Positions 1-7,255 of a stretch of DNA of 11,002 bases are shown in pieces. A model generated the notes under the pieces. It saw nothing but the letters and a program-made list of their open reading frames with translations. It was not told where the DNA came from and did no database searches. The translations under genes were made by a program, and so were the position numbers. The stretch's first letter is position 1; each line of letters begins with the position of its first letter. Source of the stretch: Rhodospirillaceae bacterium (GTDB lineage Bacteria; Pseudomonadota; Alphaproteobacteria; CADEGL01); assembly GCA_018699755.1 (NCBI GenBank), contig JABIRQ010000207.1, forward strand, positions 1 to 11,002, written 5' to 3'.

Positions 1-101
1 ACCTGGCGCGGGCCTACGACACCGTCACGCCGCTCCTGCCGCCCGGCTGGTCCGCCGCGGATCTCGACGAACATCATCAGCAGGTGAAGATCCTCGGCTA
101 A
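1..101 (+). CDS. C-terminal end of an unrecognised protein (5' end outside window)
   Basis: The frame beginning at base 3 is open from the window edge to a TAA at 99-101. It encodes 32 visible residues, starting LARAYDTVTPLLPPGW and ending HHQQVKILG. The codon choice is GC-rich at third positions, like the genes that follow, and the stop is followed by about 145 bp without a convincing gene, so this is probably the real end of a coding region. Thirty-two residues are too few to name a family. I see no motif, cysteine cluster or membrane segment in them. It is not obviously part of the SOS operon, because a separate promoter with a LexA-type site lies between the two. Confidence 0.5.
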   Translation, partial: LARAYDTVTPLLPPGWSAADLDEHHQQVKILG

Positions 102-210
102 ACGTTCTGCCGCCATGCCGCGCCGATTTGCCATCGCTGCCCGCTGAGCGACCTGTGCCCGAGCGGACCCGCCAGGCCGCGGGATCGGTCCGGGCGCCGG
201 CCCGTTGCGC

Positions 211-240
211 TTGACTCCGGGCTCCTTCGGCGAATAGAAC
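211..240 (+). promoter_or_regulatory. Predicted promoter of imuA-imuB-dnaE2
   Basis: TTGACT at 211-216 matches five of six bases of the sigma-70 -35 consensus. TAGAAC at 235-240 is a weaker -10 candidate (four of six matches) with an 18-bp spacer. The expected transcription start falls about six to eight bases downstream, at 246-248, which is the ATG of imuA. The -10 element shares its last four bases with the first half of the LexA-type box, the usual layout for repression by occlusion. The G+C-rich inverted repeat at 191-204 just upstream lacks a T-run and may be chance. Confidence 0.5.
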
Positions 241-251
241 AAAGCATGAAT
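237..251 (+). promoter_or_regulatory. LexA (SOS) box, alphaproteobacterial type
   Basis: GAAC (237-240), seven bases, then GAAT (248-251) matches the alphaproteobacterial LexA operator GAAC-N7-GAAC (the same site as GTTC-N7-GTTC on the other strand) with one mismatch in eight specific bases. The flanking TA before the first half and the AAA after it also fit the pattern common at alphaproteobacterial SOS promoters. A further GAAT lies at 255-258. The site covers the predicted -10 and start point and runs into the imuA start codon, so LexA binding would block initiation. That imuA-imuB-dnaE2 cassettes are SOS-controlled is known for this family. That this particular site is used is inferred. 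Confidence 0.65.
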
Positions 252-926
252 ATAGAATCGGCTCAGGCATCCCCGAAGGAGGCCTCGATTCGGCCGGCGG
301 CGCTGCGCGAGGTTTTCGCGGACAGTCGGGACGGGTCGGCAACCGGGTTCGTAGTGGCGTCTCTGGCGGATGCGACGGCATCCGGGCGCCCGCTGCTTTG
401 GGTGCAGGATCGCCAAGCGAGCCGCCAGGCGGGCATTCCGTCGGCGAACGGCTTGGCGGGCTGGGGGGTGAGGACGGCGATCATCCGGGTGCAGGCGCGC
501 AATGCCGCCGATCTGTTGTGGACGATGGAAGAGGGATTGCGATGTGCCGGTTTGGCGGCGGTAGTGGGGGAAGTCTGGGGGGCGCCCGCCGCGCTCGACT
601 TCACCGCGACCAAGCGGCTCGTCCTGCGCGCGGAAGAGAGCGGGGTCCCCGCCTATCTGCTGCGGATCTCCGACGTCCCGACGTTGAGCGCCGCGCACGA
701 ACGCTGGCACGCGCGTGCATTGCCTTCCGCGATGCCCCGCCACGATCGCAAAGCGCCCGGCCCGCCGCGCTGGGCTCTCGATCTGTTCCGCGCGCGCTGG
801 CGGCGTCCCGGCCGGTGGGAGGGGCAGTATGACCGGGCGGCGCATCGCCTCGATCTGGCTGCGCCATTTTCCGATGGCGCGGTGGCGGCGGGACAGGACG
901 ATGTCCAAATCCGCGCCATGCGCTGA
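246..926 (+). CDS. imuA: ImuA, RecA-like accessory protein of the SOS mutasome
   Basis: This 226-residue protein is the first gene of an imuA-imuB-dnaE2 operon. ImuA (SulA/RecA-like fold) is required with ImuB and DnaE2 for damage-induced mutagenesis; its exact role is still poorly understood. Family hallmarks visible here are the strand RPLLWVQDR (about residues 48-56), the segment WTMEEGLRCAGLAAVVGEVW (about 92-111), TKRLVLRAEESGVPAYLLR, and the C-terminal WALDLFRARWRRPGRWE. There is no Walker A P-loop, as is usual for ImuA. The ATG at 246 has no Shine-Dalgarno sequence and coincides with the predicted transcript start, so translation is probably leaderless. The gene overlaps imuB by 98 bp in another frame. 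Length and motifs give good confidence in family membership; the exact start is slightly less certain. Confidence 0.85.
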   Translation: MNIESAQASPKEASIRPAALREVFADSRDGSATGFVVASLADATASGRPLLWVQDRQASRQAGIPSANGLAGWGVRTAIIRVQARNAADLLWTMEEGLRCAGLAAVVGEVWGAPAALDFTATKRLVLRAEESGVPAYLLRISDVPTLSAAHERWHARALPSAMPRHDRKAPGPPRWALDLFRARWRRPGRWEGQYDRAAHRLDLAAPFSDGAVAAGQDDVQIRAMR

Positions 927-2370
927 TACGCCGCTGGTTCTGGCGCGGCCCGGCCGCCACGGCTCGGTCGTCCATGCGTGCAACCGCGTGGCCCGGCGGG
1001 TGGGGGTTCGCATGGGTGCGCGGGTTGTCGACATGCGGGCTCTGTGCCCGGAGCTTTCGGTCGAGGAAGCCGATCTTGAGGGCGACCGCCGGGCGCTGGC
1101 CCGCTTGGCGTTGTGGTGCCAGCGCTGGTGCCCCTGGAGCGCGCCGGACGGGGACGACGGCCTCATCCTCGATGTCACCGGTTCCACGCATCTATGGGGC
1201 GGAGAGCCGGCGACCCTGGCGCAGATCGAGACGGCGCTTGCCGGGCTTGGCCTGCGCGCCCGGCTCGCCATCGCTCCCACCCAGGGCGCCGCCTGGGCGC
1301 TGGCGCGCCATGGCGCCGAACCCAGGGCGATTTGCACGCAGGGAGAGATCGCCGACTGGCTGGCGCCGCTGCCGGTGGCGGCTCTGCGCCTGGACGCCGC
1401 GACCGTGCTGCTGCTGCACCGCCTGGGGTTGAAGACCGTCGGCGCGCTGGCCGCCATTCCGCGGAGCTCCTTGGCGCGGCGCTTCGCCAGGGACCGCAAG
1501 GCGCTTGAGACGCCGCTTCGGCGTCTCGACCAGGCCCTGGGCCGGTTGCCTGAGCCGATCGTCAGTTTGGCGCCAGCCAAGCGTTTTCGCGTCCCCCTTC
1601 GGCTCGCCGAACCGGTGATGGATCCGCAGCCCTATCTGCCCGGCCTGGTCGAAGATTTGTGCCGAATACTGGCGGCCCAGGCCCGAGGGGCGCGGCGCTT
1701 GCGCCTTGTGGTGTTCCGTGTCGATGGCGAGGTGTATACGGTCGAGGCGGCGACGGCGCGCCCGACGCGCGATGCCACCCATCTGTTGCGGCTGTTCGAC
1801 GGCTGCGTCTCCACTTTCGATCCCGGTTTCGGCTTCGATGCCCTGGCGTTGGACGCAATGGTCGTCGAGCCGCTTGCCGCCACGCAGGTCGGGCTCGACG
1901 GAAAGCAGGCGACCGATGTCGATCTTGCCCGGCTGATCGACCGGCTGACGACACGGCTGGGCGCGGCGGCGGTGACCTGCCCGCGGCTTGAGGAAAGCCA
2001 TGTCCCGGAACGCGCGGAACACTGGGCGCCGGCGCTCGCAGGCGGCATGGCGGCAAGCACTGGCGTGCCCGCCGTCGAACGTCCGCTGCGGCTCTTGGCA
2101 TGGCCGGAGGAAGTGCGGGTCCTCTATGCGGTGCCCGAGGGCCCGCCGATCCAATTCGTCTGGCGGCGGGGGCTGCATCGCGTGACCCGCCATGCAGGGC
2201 CGGAGCGGATCGCGCCGGAATGGTGGCGGGAGCGGGGCGCCGCGCGGCTGCGCGATTATTACCGCATCGAGGATAGCGACGGCCGGCGCTATTGGCTGTT
2301 TCGCGAAGGTGTGGCGGGTGACGGTCGGGGCGGCGCGCCGCGCTGGTTCATGCACGGCCTGTTCGCCTGA
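829..2370 (+). CDS. imuB: ImuB, catalytically inactive Y-family polymerase adaptor
   Basis: ImuB is a Y-family (DinB/UmuC-like) protein that has lost polymerase activity and bridges DnaE2, ImuA and the sliding clamp at lesions. The 513-residue product shows the family pattern: RIASIWLRHFP at the N-terminus where active polymerases have their first aspartate motif, LDVTG at 114-118 in place of the S-x-D-E motif, a helix-hairpin-helix-like stretch around HRLGLKTVGALAAIP, and the typical ImuB ending with RIAPEWW, RDYYRIED, RRYWLFREG and WFMHGLFA. The ATG at 829 was chosen because GGGAGGGG lies just upstream and ImuB homologues begin at this point. The frame is open further upstream (an ATG at 715), but that part has no family similarity. 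A candidate clamp-contact segment, RPLRLLAWPE, starts near residue 418. The gene overlaps imuA by 98 bp and is followed 11 bp later by dnaE2, indicating cotranscription and coupled translation. Confidence 0.92.
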   Translation: MTGRRIASIWLRHFPMARWRRDRTMSKSAPCADTPLVLARPGRHGSVVHACNRVARRVGVRMGARVVDMRALCPELSVEEADLEGDRRALARLALWCQRWCPWSAPDGDDGLILDVTGSTHLWGGEPATLAQIETALAGLGLRARLAIAPTQGAAWALARHGAEPRAICTQGEIADWLAPLPVAALRLDAATVLLLHRLGLKTVGALAAIPRSSLARRFARDRKALETPLRRLDQALGRLPEPIVSLAPAKRFRVPLRLAEPVMDPQPYLPGLVEDLCRILAAQARGARRLRLVVFRVDGEVYTVEAATARPTRDATHLLRLFDGCVSTFDPGFGFDALALDAMVVEPLAATQVGLDGKQATDVDLARLIDRLTTRLGAAAVTCPRLEESHVPERAEHWAPALAGGMAASTGVPAVERPLRLLAWPEEVRVLYAVPEGPPIQFVWRRGLHRVTRHAGPERIAPEWWRERGAARLRDYYRIEDSDGRRYWLFREGVAGDGRGGAPRWFMHGLFA

Positions 2371-2381
2371 GGGCTCCGCCT

Positions 2382-5300
2382 ATGCCCGATATTCCGCAGC
2401 GCCCCGGTCGCCGCAAGCTCGATCGAGAGGAGGGTTTCGCCGCCAACCCGCCCAGCCCCTTTGTCGAACTGGGGGTGACGTCCTGCTTCTCCTTCCTGCA
2501 CGGCGCGTCGGACGCGGCCGATCTCGTGGGCACGGCCTGGCGGCTCGGCTATGACGCCTTGGGGATTGCCGATCGCAACACGCTCGCCGGCATCGTCCGT
2601 CTGCACACGGAAGCCAGGACCGCGAGGCTGCGGCCGGTCATCGGCTGCCGCATCCTGCTGGCGGACGGCCAGGCCTTCCTCGCCTATCCCACCGACCGGG
2701 CGGCCTATGGCCGGCTTTGCGCCCTGCTGTCCAAGGGCAAGATGCAGACGCTCGCCGGCGATTGGCAGGACAAGGGGCAATGCGATCTCGACCTCGGCGA
2801 TCTCGCCTCGCATCAGAAGGGACTCGTTCTGATCGCGCTGCCGGGGCCGGATCTGGACGGATTCGCCGCACGCCTGCCCGCGCTCGTCGAGGCGCTGCCC
2901 ACGATCGGCCATCTGGCGGCATGCCATCTTTATCGCGGCGACGATCACGCGCGGATCGAACGGCTTGCTCGGATCGCCCGTACCCATGGCCGGGCGATCG
3001 TCGCCACCAACGATGTCCATTATCATGCGCCCGAGCGCCGCCCGCTTCAGGATGTGATGACCTGCATCCGCGAGAAGACGGTGATTCACCGGGCGGGCTT
3101 TCGTCTTCACGCCAACGCCGAGCGATATCTGAAAAGCCCGCAGGAGATGCAACGCCTGTTCGCCTGCTGGCCCGAGGCGATCGCGGCGGCCCGCGAGATC
3201 GCCGATGCCTGCCGCTTCTCGCTCGACGAACTGCGCTACGAATACCCGGAGGAGACCGTTCCGGGCGGCAAAAGCGCCGATGCCCATCTGGCCGAACTGA
3301 CCTGGGCGGGAGCGGACGAGCGCTATCCGGAAGGGGTGCCGGAGCAAGTCCGTGCGACGATCGGGAAGGAGCTGGCGCTGATCGCCAAGCTGCATATCGC
3401 GCGCTATTTCCTGACCATCCGCGACATTGTCGACTATGCCCGCTCGCAGGGCATTCTCTGCCAGGGTCGCGGCTCGGCTGCGAACAGCGCGGTCTGCTTC
3501 TGCCTCAAGATCACCTCGGTCGACCCGTCGCAGCACAATCTTCTCTTCGAACGCTTCATCTCGGAAGAGCGGAAAGAGCCCCCCGATATCGACGTCGATT
3601 TCGAGCATGAACGGCGCGAGGAAGTGATCCAGCATATCTACGCCAAATACGGCCGGACCCGCGCCGGGCTGTGCGCCACGGTCATCCATTACCGTCCGCG
3701 CATGGCGATTCGGGAGGTCGGCAAGGTGATGGGTCTGTCGCCGGACGTGACCGCGGCACTGGCTAAGACCGTTTGGGGCTCCTGGGGGTCCGCGGTTGAT
3801 GCCGACAAGGTGACCGAAGCCGGACTCGACCTGCACGACCCCTATCTCAAGCGCACCATCGCGCTGGCCGACCAGTTGATCGGCATGCCGCGCCACCTGT
3901 CCCAGCATGTCGGCGGCTTCATCCTGACCCAGCAGCCGCTGGTCGAAACCGTGCCGGTGGGCAATGGGGCCATGGCGGAGCGCAGCTTCATCGAATGGGA
4001 CAAGGACGATATCGATGCGCTGGGGATCCTCAAGGTCGACGTGCTGGCGCTCGGCATGCTGACCTGCATCCGCAAATGCTTCGCGCTGATCGCGGCGCAT
4101 TACGGAAAGCCCTATACGCTCGCCTCCATCCCGCAAGAGGATGCGGCGGTCTACGACATGTTGTGCCGGGGTGATTCCGTCGGCGTCTTCCAGGTCGAAA
4201 GCCGCGCCCAGATGAGCATGCTGCCGCGGCTCAAGCCCCGCACCTTCTACGATCTCGTCATCGAGGTGGCGATCGTGCGGCCCGGCCCGATCCAGGGGGA
4301 CATGGTTCACCCCTATCTCCGACGGCGCCAGGGCAAGGAGGTGGCCGAGTATCCGTCGCCCGGCGTCGAGTTCGGTCCGCCCGACGAGCTCGAGCGGATT
4401 CTGAAACGAACCCTCGGCGTTCCGATTTTCCAGGAACAGGCGATGAAGATCGCGATGGTCGCGGCGCGATTCTCGCCGGCCGAGGCGAACCAGTTGCGCA
4501 AGGCGATGGCGACCTTCCGCGCGCGCGGCCTAGTGTCGGCGCATAGGGAAAAGATGGTCGGGCGCATGATCGCGCGCGGCTATGACGCCGAGTTTGCCGC
4601 ACGTTGCTTCAGCCAGATCGAAGGTTTCGGCGAGTATGGCTTTCCCGAGAGTCATGCAGCGAGCTTCGCCCATCTCGTCTATGTCTCGAGCTGGATCAAA
4701 TGTCATTACCCGGCGGTCTTCGCCTGCGCATTGCTCAATTCCCAACCCATGGGCTTCTATGCGCCCGCGCAGATCGTGCGGGATGCGCGCGACCATGGCG
4801 TGACCGTGCTCGCGGCCGATATCAATTACAGCGATTGGGACAATTGCCTCGAGCCGCTGGCGGAGGGCTATGCCCTCCGGCTGGGTCTGCGCCAGATCAA
4901 CGGGTTGGCGAAGGCGGATGCGGGGCGGCTTCTCGATCGGCGGGGAACACCCTATGCAAGCGTCGAGGACTTGCATCGCCGTGCCGGGTTGTCCGTGCGG
5001 GGAGTCGAGACATTGGCGGCCGCCGACGCCTTCCGTTCGATCGGGCTCGACCGGCGCCAGGCGCTGTGGGACGCGCGCACGATCGGCCATGCGCCCGATC
5101 TGCCGCTTTTCACCCATAGCGACGCACCGGAGCAAGGGGAGGAGGCGACCCCGGTTCGTTTGCCCGCCATGCCGCTCAGCGAGCATGTCGTGGCCGATTA
5201 TCAGACCATGCGGCTGTCGTTGAAGGCGCATCCGATGCGCTTTTTGCGCCAAGCCTATGCCGCCCGGGGTTTCGTGCGCGCCGCCGATTTGGCGGAGTTG

Positions 5301-5687
5301 CGGTCGGGCGCCCGGGTATCGGTCGCCGGTGTCGTCCTCATCCGCCAGCGCCCAGGCAGCGCCAAGGGAGTCGTCTTCATCACTCTCGAAGACGAAAGCG
5401 GCGTCGCCAATCTCGTCGTCTGGCCGGATCGGCTCGCCCGCTACCGCACCGTCATCATGGGGGCCCGGTTGATCTTGGTCGAAGGCACGCTACAGGCGCA
5501 GGACGGCGTCATCCATGTGGTGGCCCGGCATCTGGAGGATGCGACGGAGGATCTCGCCCGGCTTTCCCAAGACTCATTCCTCGGCGAAATGACAGGCGCC
5601 GGCCATATTCGGAACCCGCTGCCGGCCCAGACCGGCCGCCATCCGCGCGATGTCACCATCATCCCCAAATCGCGCGACTTTCATTGA
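2382..5687 (+). CDS. dnaE2: Error-prone DNA polymerase DnaE2 (ImuC)
   Basis: DnaE2 is the C-family polymerase that performs translesion synthesis and mutagenesis in the SOS response of bacteria lacking UmuDC. The 1101-residue product is full length for the family. An N-terminal PHP domain (about 28-290) is followed by the polymerase core: GRGSAANSAVC near 363, the catalytic aspartates of PPDIDVDF (D402, D404, D406) and the third catalytic aspartate in LKVDVL (D553). A helix-hairpin-helix/fingers region follows, and a C-terminal OB fold lies at about 977-1050 (SVAGVVLIRQRPGSAKGVVF). The C-terminus ends in the DnaE2 signature RDVTIIPKSRDFH and lacks the tau-binding domain of replicative DnaE. 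The first PHP metal motif (LHxHS in replicative enzymes) reads LGVTS, so metal binding there is doubtful. A short DLPLF at 906-910 resembles a clamp-binding motif. GAGGG overlapping the imuB stop serves as ribosome binding site. Confidence 0.96.
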   Translation: MPDIPQRPGRRKLDREEGFAANPPSPFVELGVTSCFSFLHGASDAADLVGTAWRLGYDALGIADRNTLAGIVRLHTEARTARLRPVIGCRILLADGQAFLAYPTDRAAYGRLCALLSKGKMQTLAGDWQDKGQCDLDLGDLASHQKGLVLIALPGPDLDGFAARLPALVEALPTIGHLAACHLYRGDDHARIERLARIARTHGRAIVATNDVHYHAPERRPLQDVMTCIREKTVIHRAGFRLHANAERYLKSPQEMQRLFACWPEAIAAAREIADACRFSLDELRYEYPEETVPGGKSADAHLAELTWAGADERYPEGVPEQVRATIGKELALIAKLHIARYFLTIRDIVDYARSQGILCQGRGSAANSAVCFCLKITSVDPSQHNLLFERFISEERKEPPDIDVDFEHERREEVIQHIYAKYGRTRAGLCATVIHYRPRMAIREVGKVMGLSPDVTAALAKTVWGSWGSAVDADKVTEAGLDLHDPYLKRTIALADQLIGMPRHLSQHVGGFILTQQPLVETVPVGNGAMAERSFIEWDKDDIDALGILKVDVLALGMLTCIRKCFALIAAHYGKPYTLASIPQEDAAVYDMLCRGDSVGVFQVESRAQMSMLPRLKPRTFYDLVIEVAIVRPGPIQGDMVHPYLRRRQGKEVAEYPSPGVEFGPPDELERILKRTLGVPIFQEQAMKIAMVAARFSPAEANQLRKAMATFRARGLVSAHREKMVGRMIARGYDAEFAARCFSQIEGFGEYGFPESHAASFAHLVYVSSWIKCHYPAVFACALLNSQPMGFYAPAQIVRDARDHGVTVLAADINYSDWDNCLEPLAEGYALRLGLRQINGLAKADAGRLLDRRGTPYASVEDLHRRAGLSVRGVETLAAADAFRSIGLDRRQALWDARTIGHAPDLPLFTHSDAPEQGEEATPVRLPAMPLSEHVVADYQTMRLSLKAHPMRFLRQAYAARGFVRAADLAELRSGARVSVAGVVLIRQRPGSAKGVVFITLEDESGVANLVVWPDRLARYRTVIMGARLILVEGTLQAQDGVIHVVARHLEDATEDLARLSQDSFLGEMTGAGHIRNPLPAQTGRHPRDVTIIPKSRDFH

Positions 5688-5891
5688 GCGAGAATTGCCG
5701 GCGGTCGGTTCGGCCGCGGCGAAACGGGGCGGTGTGGACAAGCGGTCTTGCGCCCGCTTCGCGCGGCGCTCGCGTCTGGAATCCTTGAATGATGAGCATT
5801 CCCGCCCTGCCCAAGCAGGCGAAAATCCGATACGGTGGTTGAGGATCGCCGCTACGGCCTTTCCGACACCGAAAATTCCAGGAGGAAGAGC
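5688..5891. other. Spacer after dnaE2 with small inverted repeats, no gene
   Basis: These 204 bases separate dnaE2 from the next small gene. I see no coding region with a ribosome binding site. Three short inverted repeats are present: AAGCGG/CCGCTT with an eight-base loop (around 5740-5760), GAATG-N5-CATTC at 5787-5801, and CCTGC-CCAA-GCAGG at 5806-5819. None is followed by a T-run, so no intrinsic terminator can be called confidently, and I could not find a convincing -35/-10 pair for the downstream gene. Whether the 74-residue gene is part of the SOS transcript is therefore open. Confidence 0.35.
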
Positions 5892-6116
5892 GTGGCTCGA
5901 AAGAAGCCGAAGGCGAGCACCGGAAATGTTCTTTTCGATGTTTTTTACGAAGATGGATCGCGGAGTTCCAACCGCAAGGTCCCGGCTGCGGAGCTTGAAG
6001 GGTTGGAGGGGGACGACGCGGCTCGCACCTTCCTGGAAGATCAGGAAACGAAAATCGGGCAGATGTCGGGCAAACCGCGCGCAAGAATAAAGTCCATCGC
6101 GCGCTCGGGAAAGTAG
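5892..6116 (+). CDS. Small basic protein of unknown function (74 aa)
   Basis: The GTG start at 5892 is preceded by a perfect AGGAGG (5880-5885) with a six-base spacer, which fixes the start against a longer in-frame option (ATG at 5835) that has no such signal. The product opens MARKKPKAST, has a compact central part (NVLFDVFYEDGSRSSNRKVP, then AAELEGLEGDDAARTFLED), and ends in a basic tail (KPRARIKSIARSGK). There is no signal peptide, membrane helix, cysteine or known catalytic motif. The acidic middle between basic ends suggests a small soluble, possibly nucleic-acid- or protein-binding protein. The layout looks like that of small conserved hypothetical proteins of alphaproteobacteria, but I do not recognise a named family. 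It follows the mutasome operon on the same strand after a 204-bp gap and converges with the TrpD2-like gene. Confidence 0.75.
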   Translation: MARKKPKASTGNVLFDVFYEDGSRSSNRKVPAAELEGLEGDDAARTFLEDQETKIGQMSGKPRARIKSIARSGK

Positions 6117-6149
6117 CGGGACATGACAACGCTTGGTCGGTAATCGCGG

Positions 6150-7193
6150 TTAGTGCGATTCCTCGATCCGCCGCTGACGCCACATGGCTTCGGCGGCGGT
6201 TTGGGCTTCTTCCATGGTCGAGGCTTGACCGAGAAGCTTCAGGGCAATCGCAGCGGTTCCGGTGATCGCGGCGATTGGCCCCGCCGGTGTCCATTCGCCG
6301 TGCCAAAGGGCGACGAGGGAGGCCGGGTCGAGCGTTTCGTCGCGCCAAGGATGGCTCGCCGGTTGGGTTAGAGCAGGCCAGACTTCCTCGAAACATTCTC
6401 CATCCACGACCATCGCGACCCGGCAGGGCTTTTCCGGATTGCGCTGCACTTCCCCCGCGCCGCCCTTGAACACGGCGGCGCGCGGCTGGTTGAGCAAGCG
6501 CGCGGTTTCCTGGTGCGGGGCCAGATAGGTGGGATGGAAAACGCCCTGCATTTCCGCCGGCGCCGCGCCGGGATTGAGGATGCGGGCGAAGGTGTTCACG
6601 GCCGAACGCAGGCCGAGCAGCGAGCGAAGGGCGAAGAGCGTTTCCAGCGCCGGGCAGAAGTTTTCCAACGGAAGGTAGGCGAAATTGTCTCGATCGAGTC
6701 CCGCTCTTGCTTCTTCGAAGGAGTGCGACAGCGATATTCCCAAGGCGGCAAGCGCCTTGCGGGTGGTCGCCGGCCCGACCCCGTCCAGACCGTGCATCAG
6801 CACACGCACGCCGTTGCGCGCCAGCAAGCGCGCAGCCAGAAGGAAATAGGGCAGTTGCCTGTGACGGTCGGCATAGGAGGGCCAATCGAGATCGACGGCC
6901 AGCGTACAGGGGTTGGCGAAGGCGGCGCGCGCCGCGTCGGCAAAGCCCGCCAGTTCCTCCGGGGTTTCCTTGCGGTAGCGCAGGACCATGAGGAAGGCGC
7001 CAAGCTGTATCGGATCGACGCGCCCGCTCAGGATCATGCCCATGGCCTCGGCGGCTTCTTCCCGTGACAGGGACCGCGACAGTTTCTCGCCCCGGCAGAT
7101 TGTGCGCACGAAGGGCGCGAAAGGATGCCCGGCGGCCGGCGTATCGGGAGGCGAGGCGTCGAGCGGCGGCATAGGGTCCGTCCTGCGGTCCAT
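6150..7193 (-). CDS. TrpD2/YbiB-family protein (anthranilate phosphoribosyltransferase-like fold)
   Basis: This 347-residue protein has the two-domain fold of TrpD: a helical N-terminal domain (about 24-95) and a nucleoside phosphorylase-like C-terminal domain (about 98-330). It belongs to the TrpD2/YbiB branch rather than true TrpD, because the phosphoribosyl-binding GTGGDG loop is replaced by DWPSYADRHRQLP (103-115) and the KHGN motif by LMHGLDG (132-138). RSAVNTFARILNP (197-209) is retained. The founding member, E. coli YbiB, binds nucleic acid, lacks the TrpD reaction and is LexA-regulated; function here is inferred by family only. The ATG at 7191-7193 was chosen because GGAAG precedes it and because a perfect FNR-type box and a TAGAGT -10 predict a transcript start near 7197, which would exclude the GTG at 7203-7205. 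An ATG at 7170-7172, with AGGA upstream, is a real alternative. Proline-rich residues 8-20 precede the conserved core. Confidence 0.82.
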   Translation of the reverse strand: MDRRTDPMPPLDASPPDTPAAGHPFAPFVRTICRGEKLSRSLSREEAAEAMGMILSGRVDPIQLGAFLMVLRYRKETPEELAGFADAARAAFANPCTLAVDLDWPSYADRHRQLPYFLLAARLLARNGVRVLMHGLDGVGPATTRKALAALGISLSHSFEEARAGLDRDNFAYLPLENFCPALETLFALRSLLGLRSAVNTFARILNPGAAPAEMQGVFHPTYLAPHQETARLLNQPRAAVFKGGAGEVQRNPEKPCRVAMVVDGECFEEVWPALTQPASHPWRDETLDPASLVALWHGEWTPAGPIAAITGTAAIALKLLGQASTMEEAQTAAEAMWRQRRIEESH

Positions 7194-7203
7194 CGTGACT
7201 TCC

Positions 7204-7245
7204 ACTCTATTCGATCGCCGGGTGCGGTCGTTTGATCGCGATCAA
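7204..7245 (-). promoter_or_regulatory. FNR-type box and class II promoter of the TrpD2/YbiB-type gene
   Basis: TTGAT-CGCG-ATCAA at 7232-7245 is a perfect, fully palindromic FNR/Dnr-type operator. On the minus strand TAGAGT at 7204-7209 is a plausible -10. If +1 is 7197, the hexamer sits exactly at -12 to -7 and the box centre exactly at -41.5, the class II activating position of FNR-family proteins. The start codon of the downstream gene at 7193 would then have a leader of only about four bases, or about 25 bases if the next ATG is used. On the other side of the box lies only the 3' end of the regulator gene, so the target is the TrpD2/YbiB-type gene. This predicts induction under low oxygen or nitric oxide. 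Confidence 0.75.
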
Positions 7246-7255
7246 GATGAAAAGC

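Noticed and set aside
191..204. CGGGC-GCCG-GCCCG hairpin upstream of imuA, considered as a terminator for the first gene
   Set aside because: There is no T-run after it, and five-base GC stems are common by chance at this composition.
715..828. Upstream in-frame extension of imuB
   Set aside because: It lacks similarity to ImuB proteins and lies inside imuA. The ATG at 829 has a strong ribosome binding site and a family-typical start.
2289..4310. Very long open frame on the minus strand (673 codons) opposite dnaE2, and a similar one at 1192-2355 opposite imuB
   Set aside because: Both are antisense to well-identified genes. High-GC third positions create long antisense frames; the translations have no recognisable domain and are rich in His, Arg and Gly in the way such shadows are.
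5650..6090. Open frame on the plus strand overlapping the dnaE2 end and the 74-residue gene
   Set aside because: It lacks a ribosome binding site and is out of frame with the small gene that has a perfect one; composition is Arg-rich shadow.
5659..6885. 408-codon open frame on the minus strand
   Set aside because: It overlaps the TrpD2/YbiB-type gene in a different frame on the same strand and is antisense to the small gene and the dnaE2 end. No domain is recognisable.
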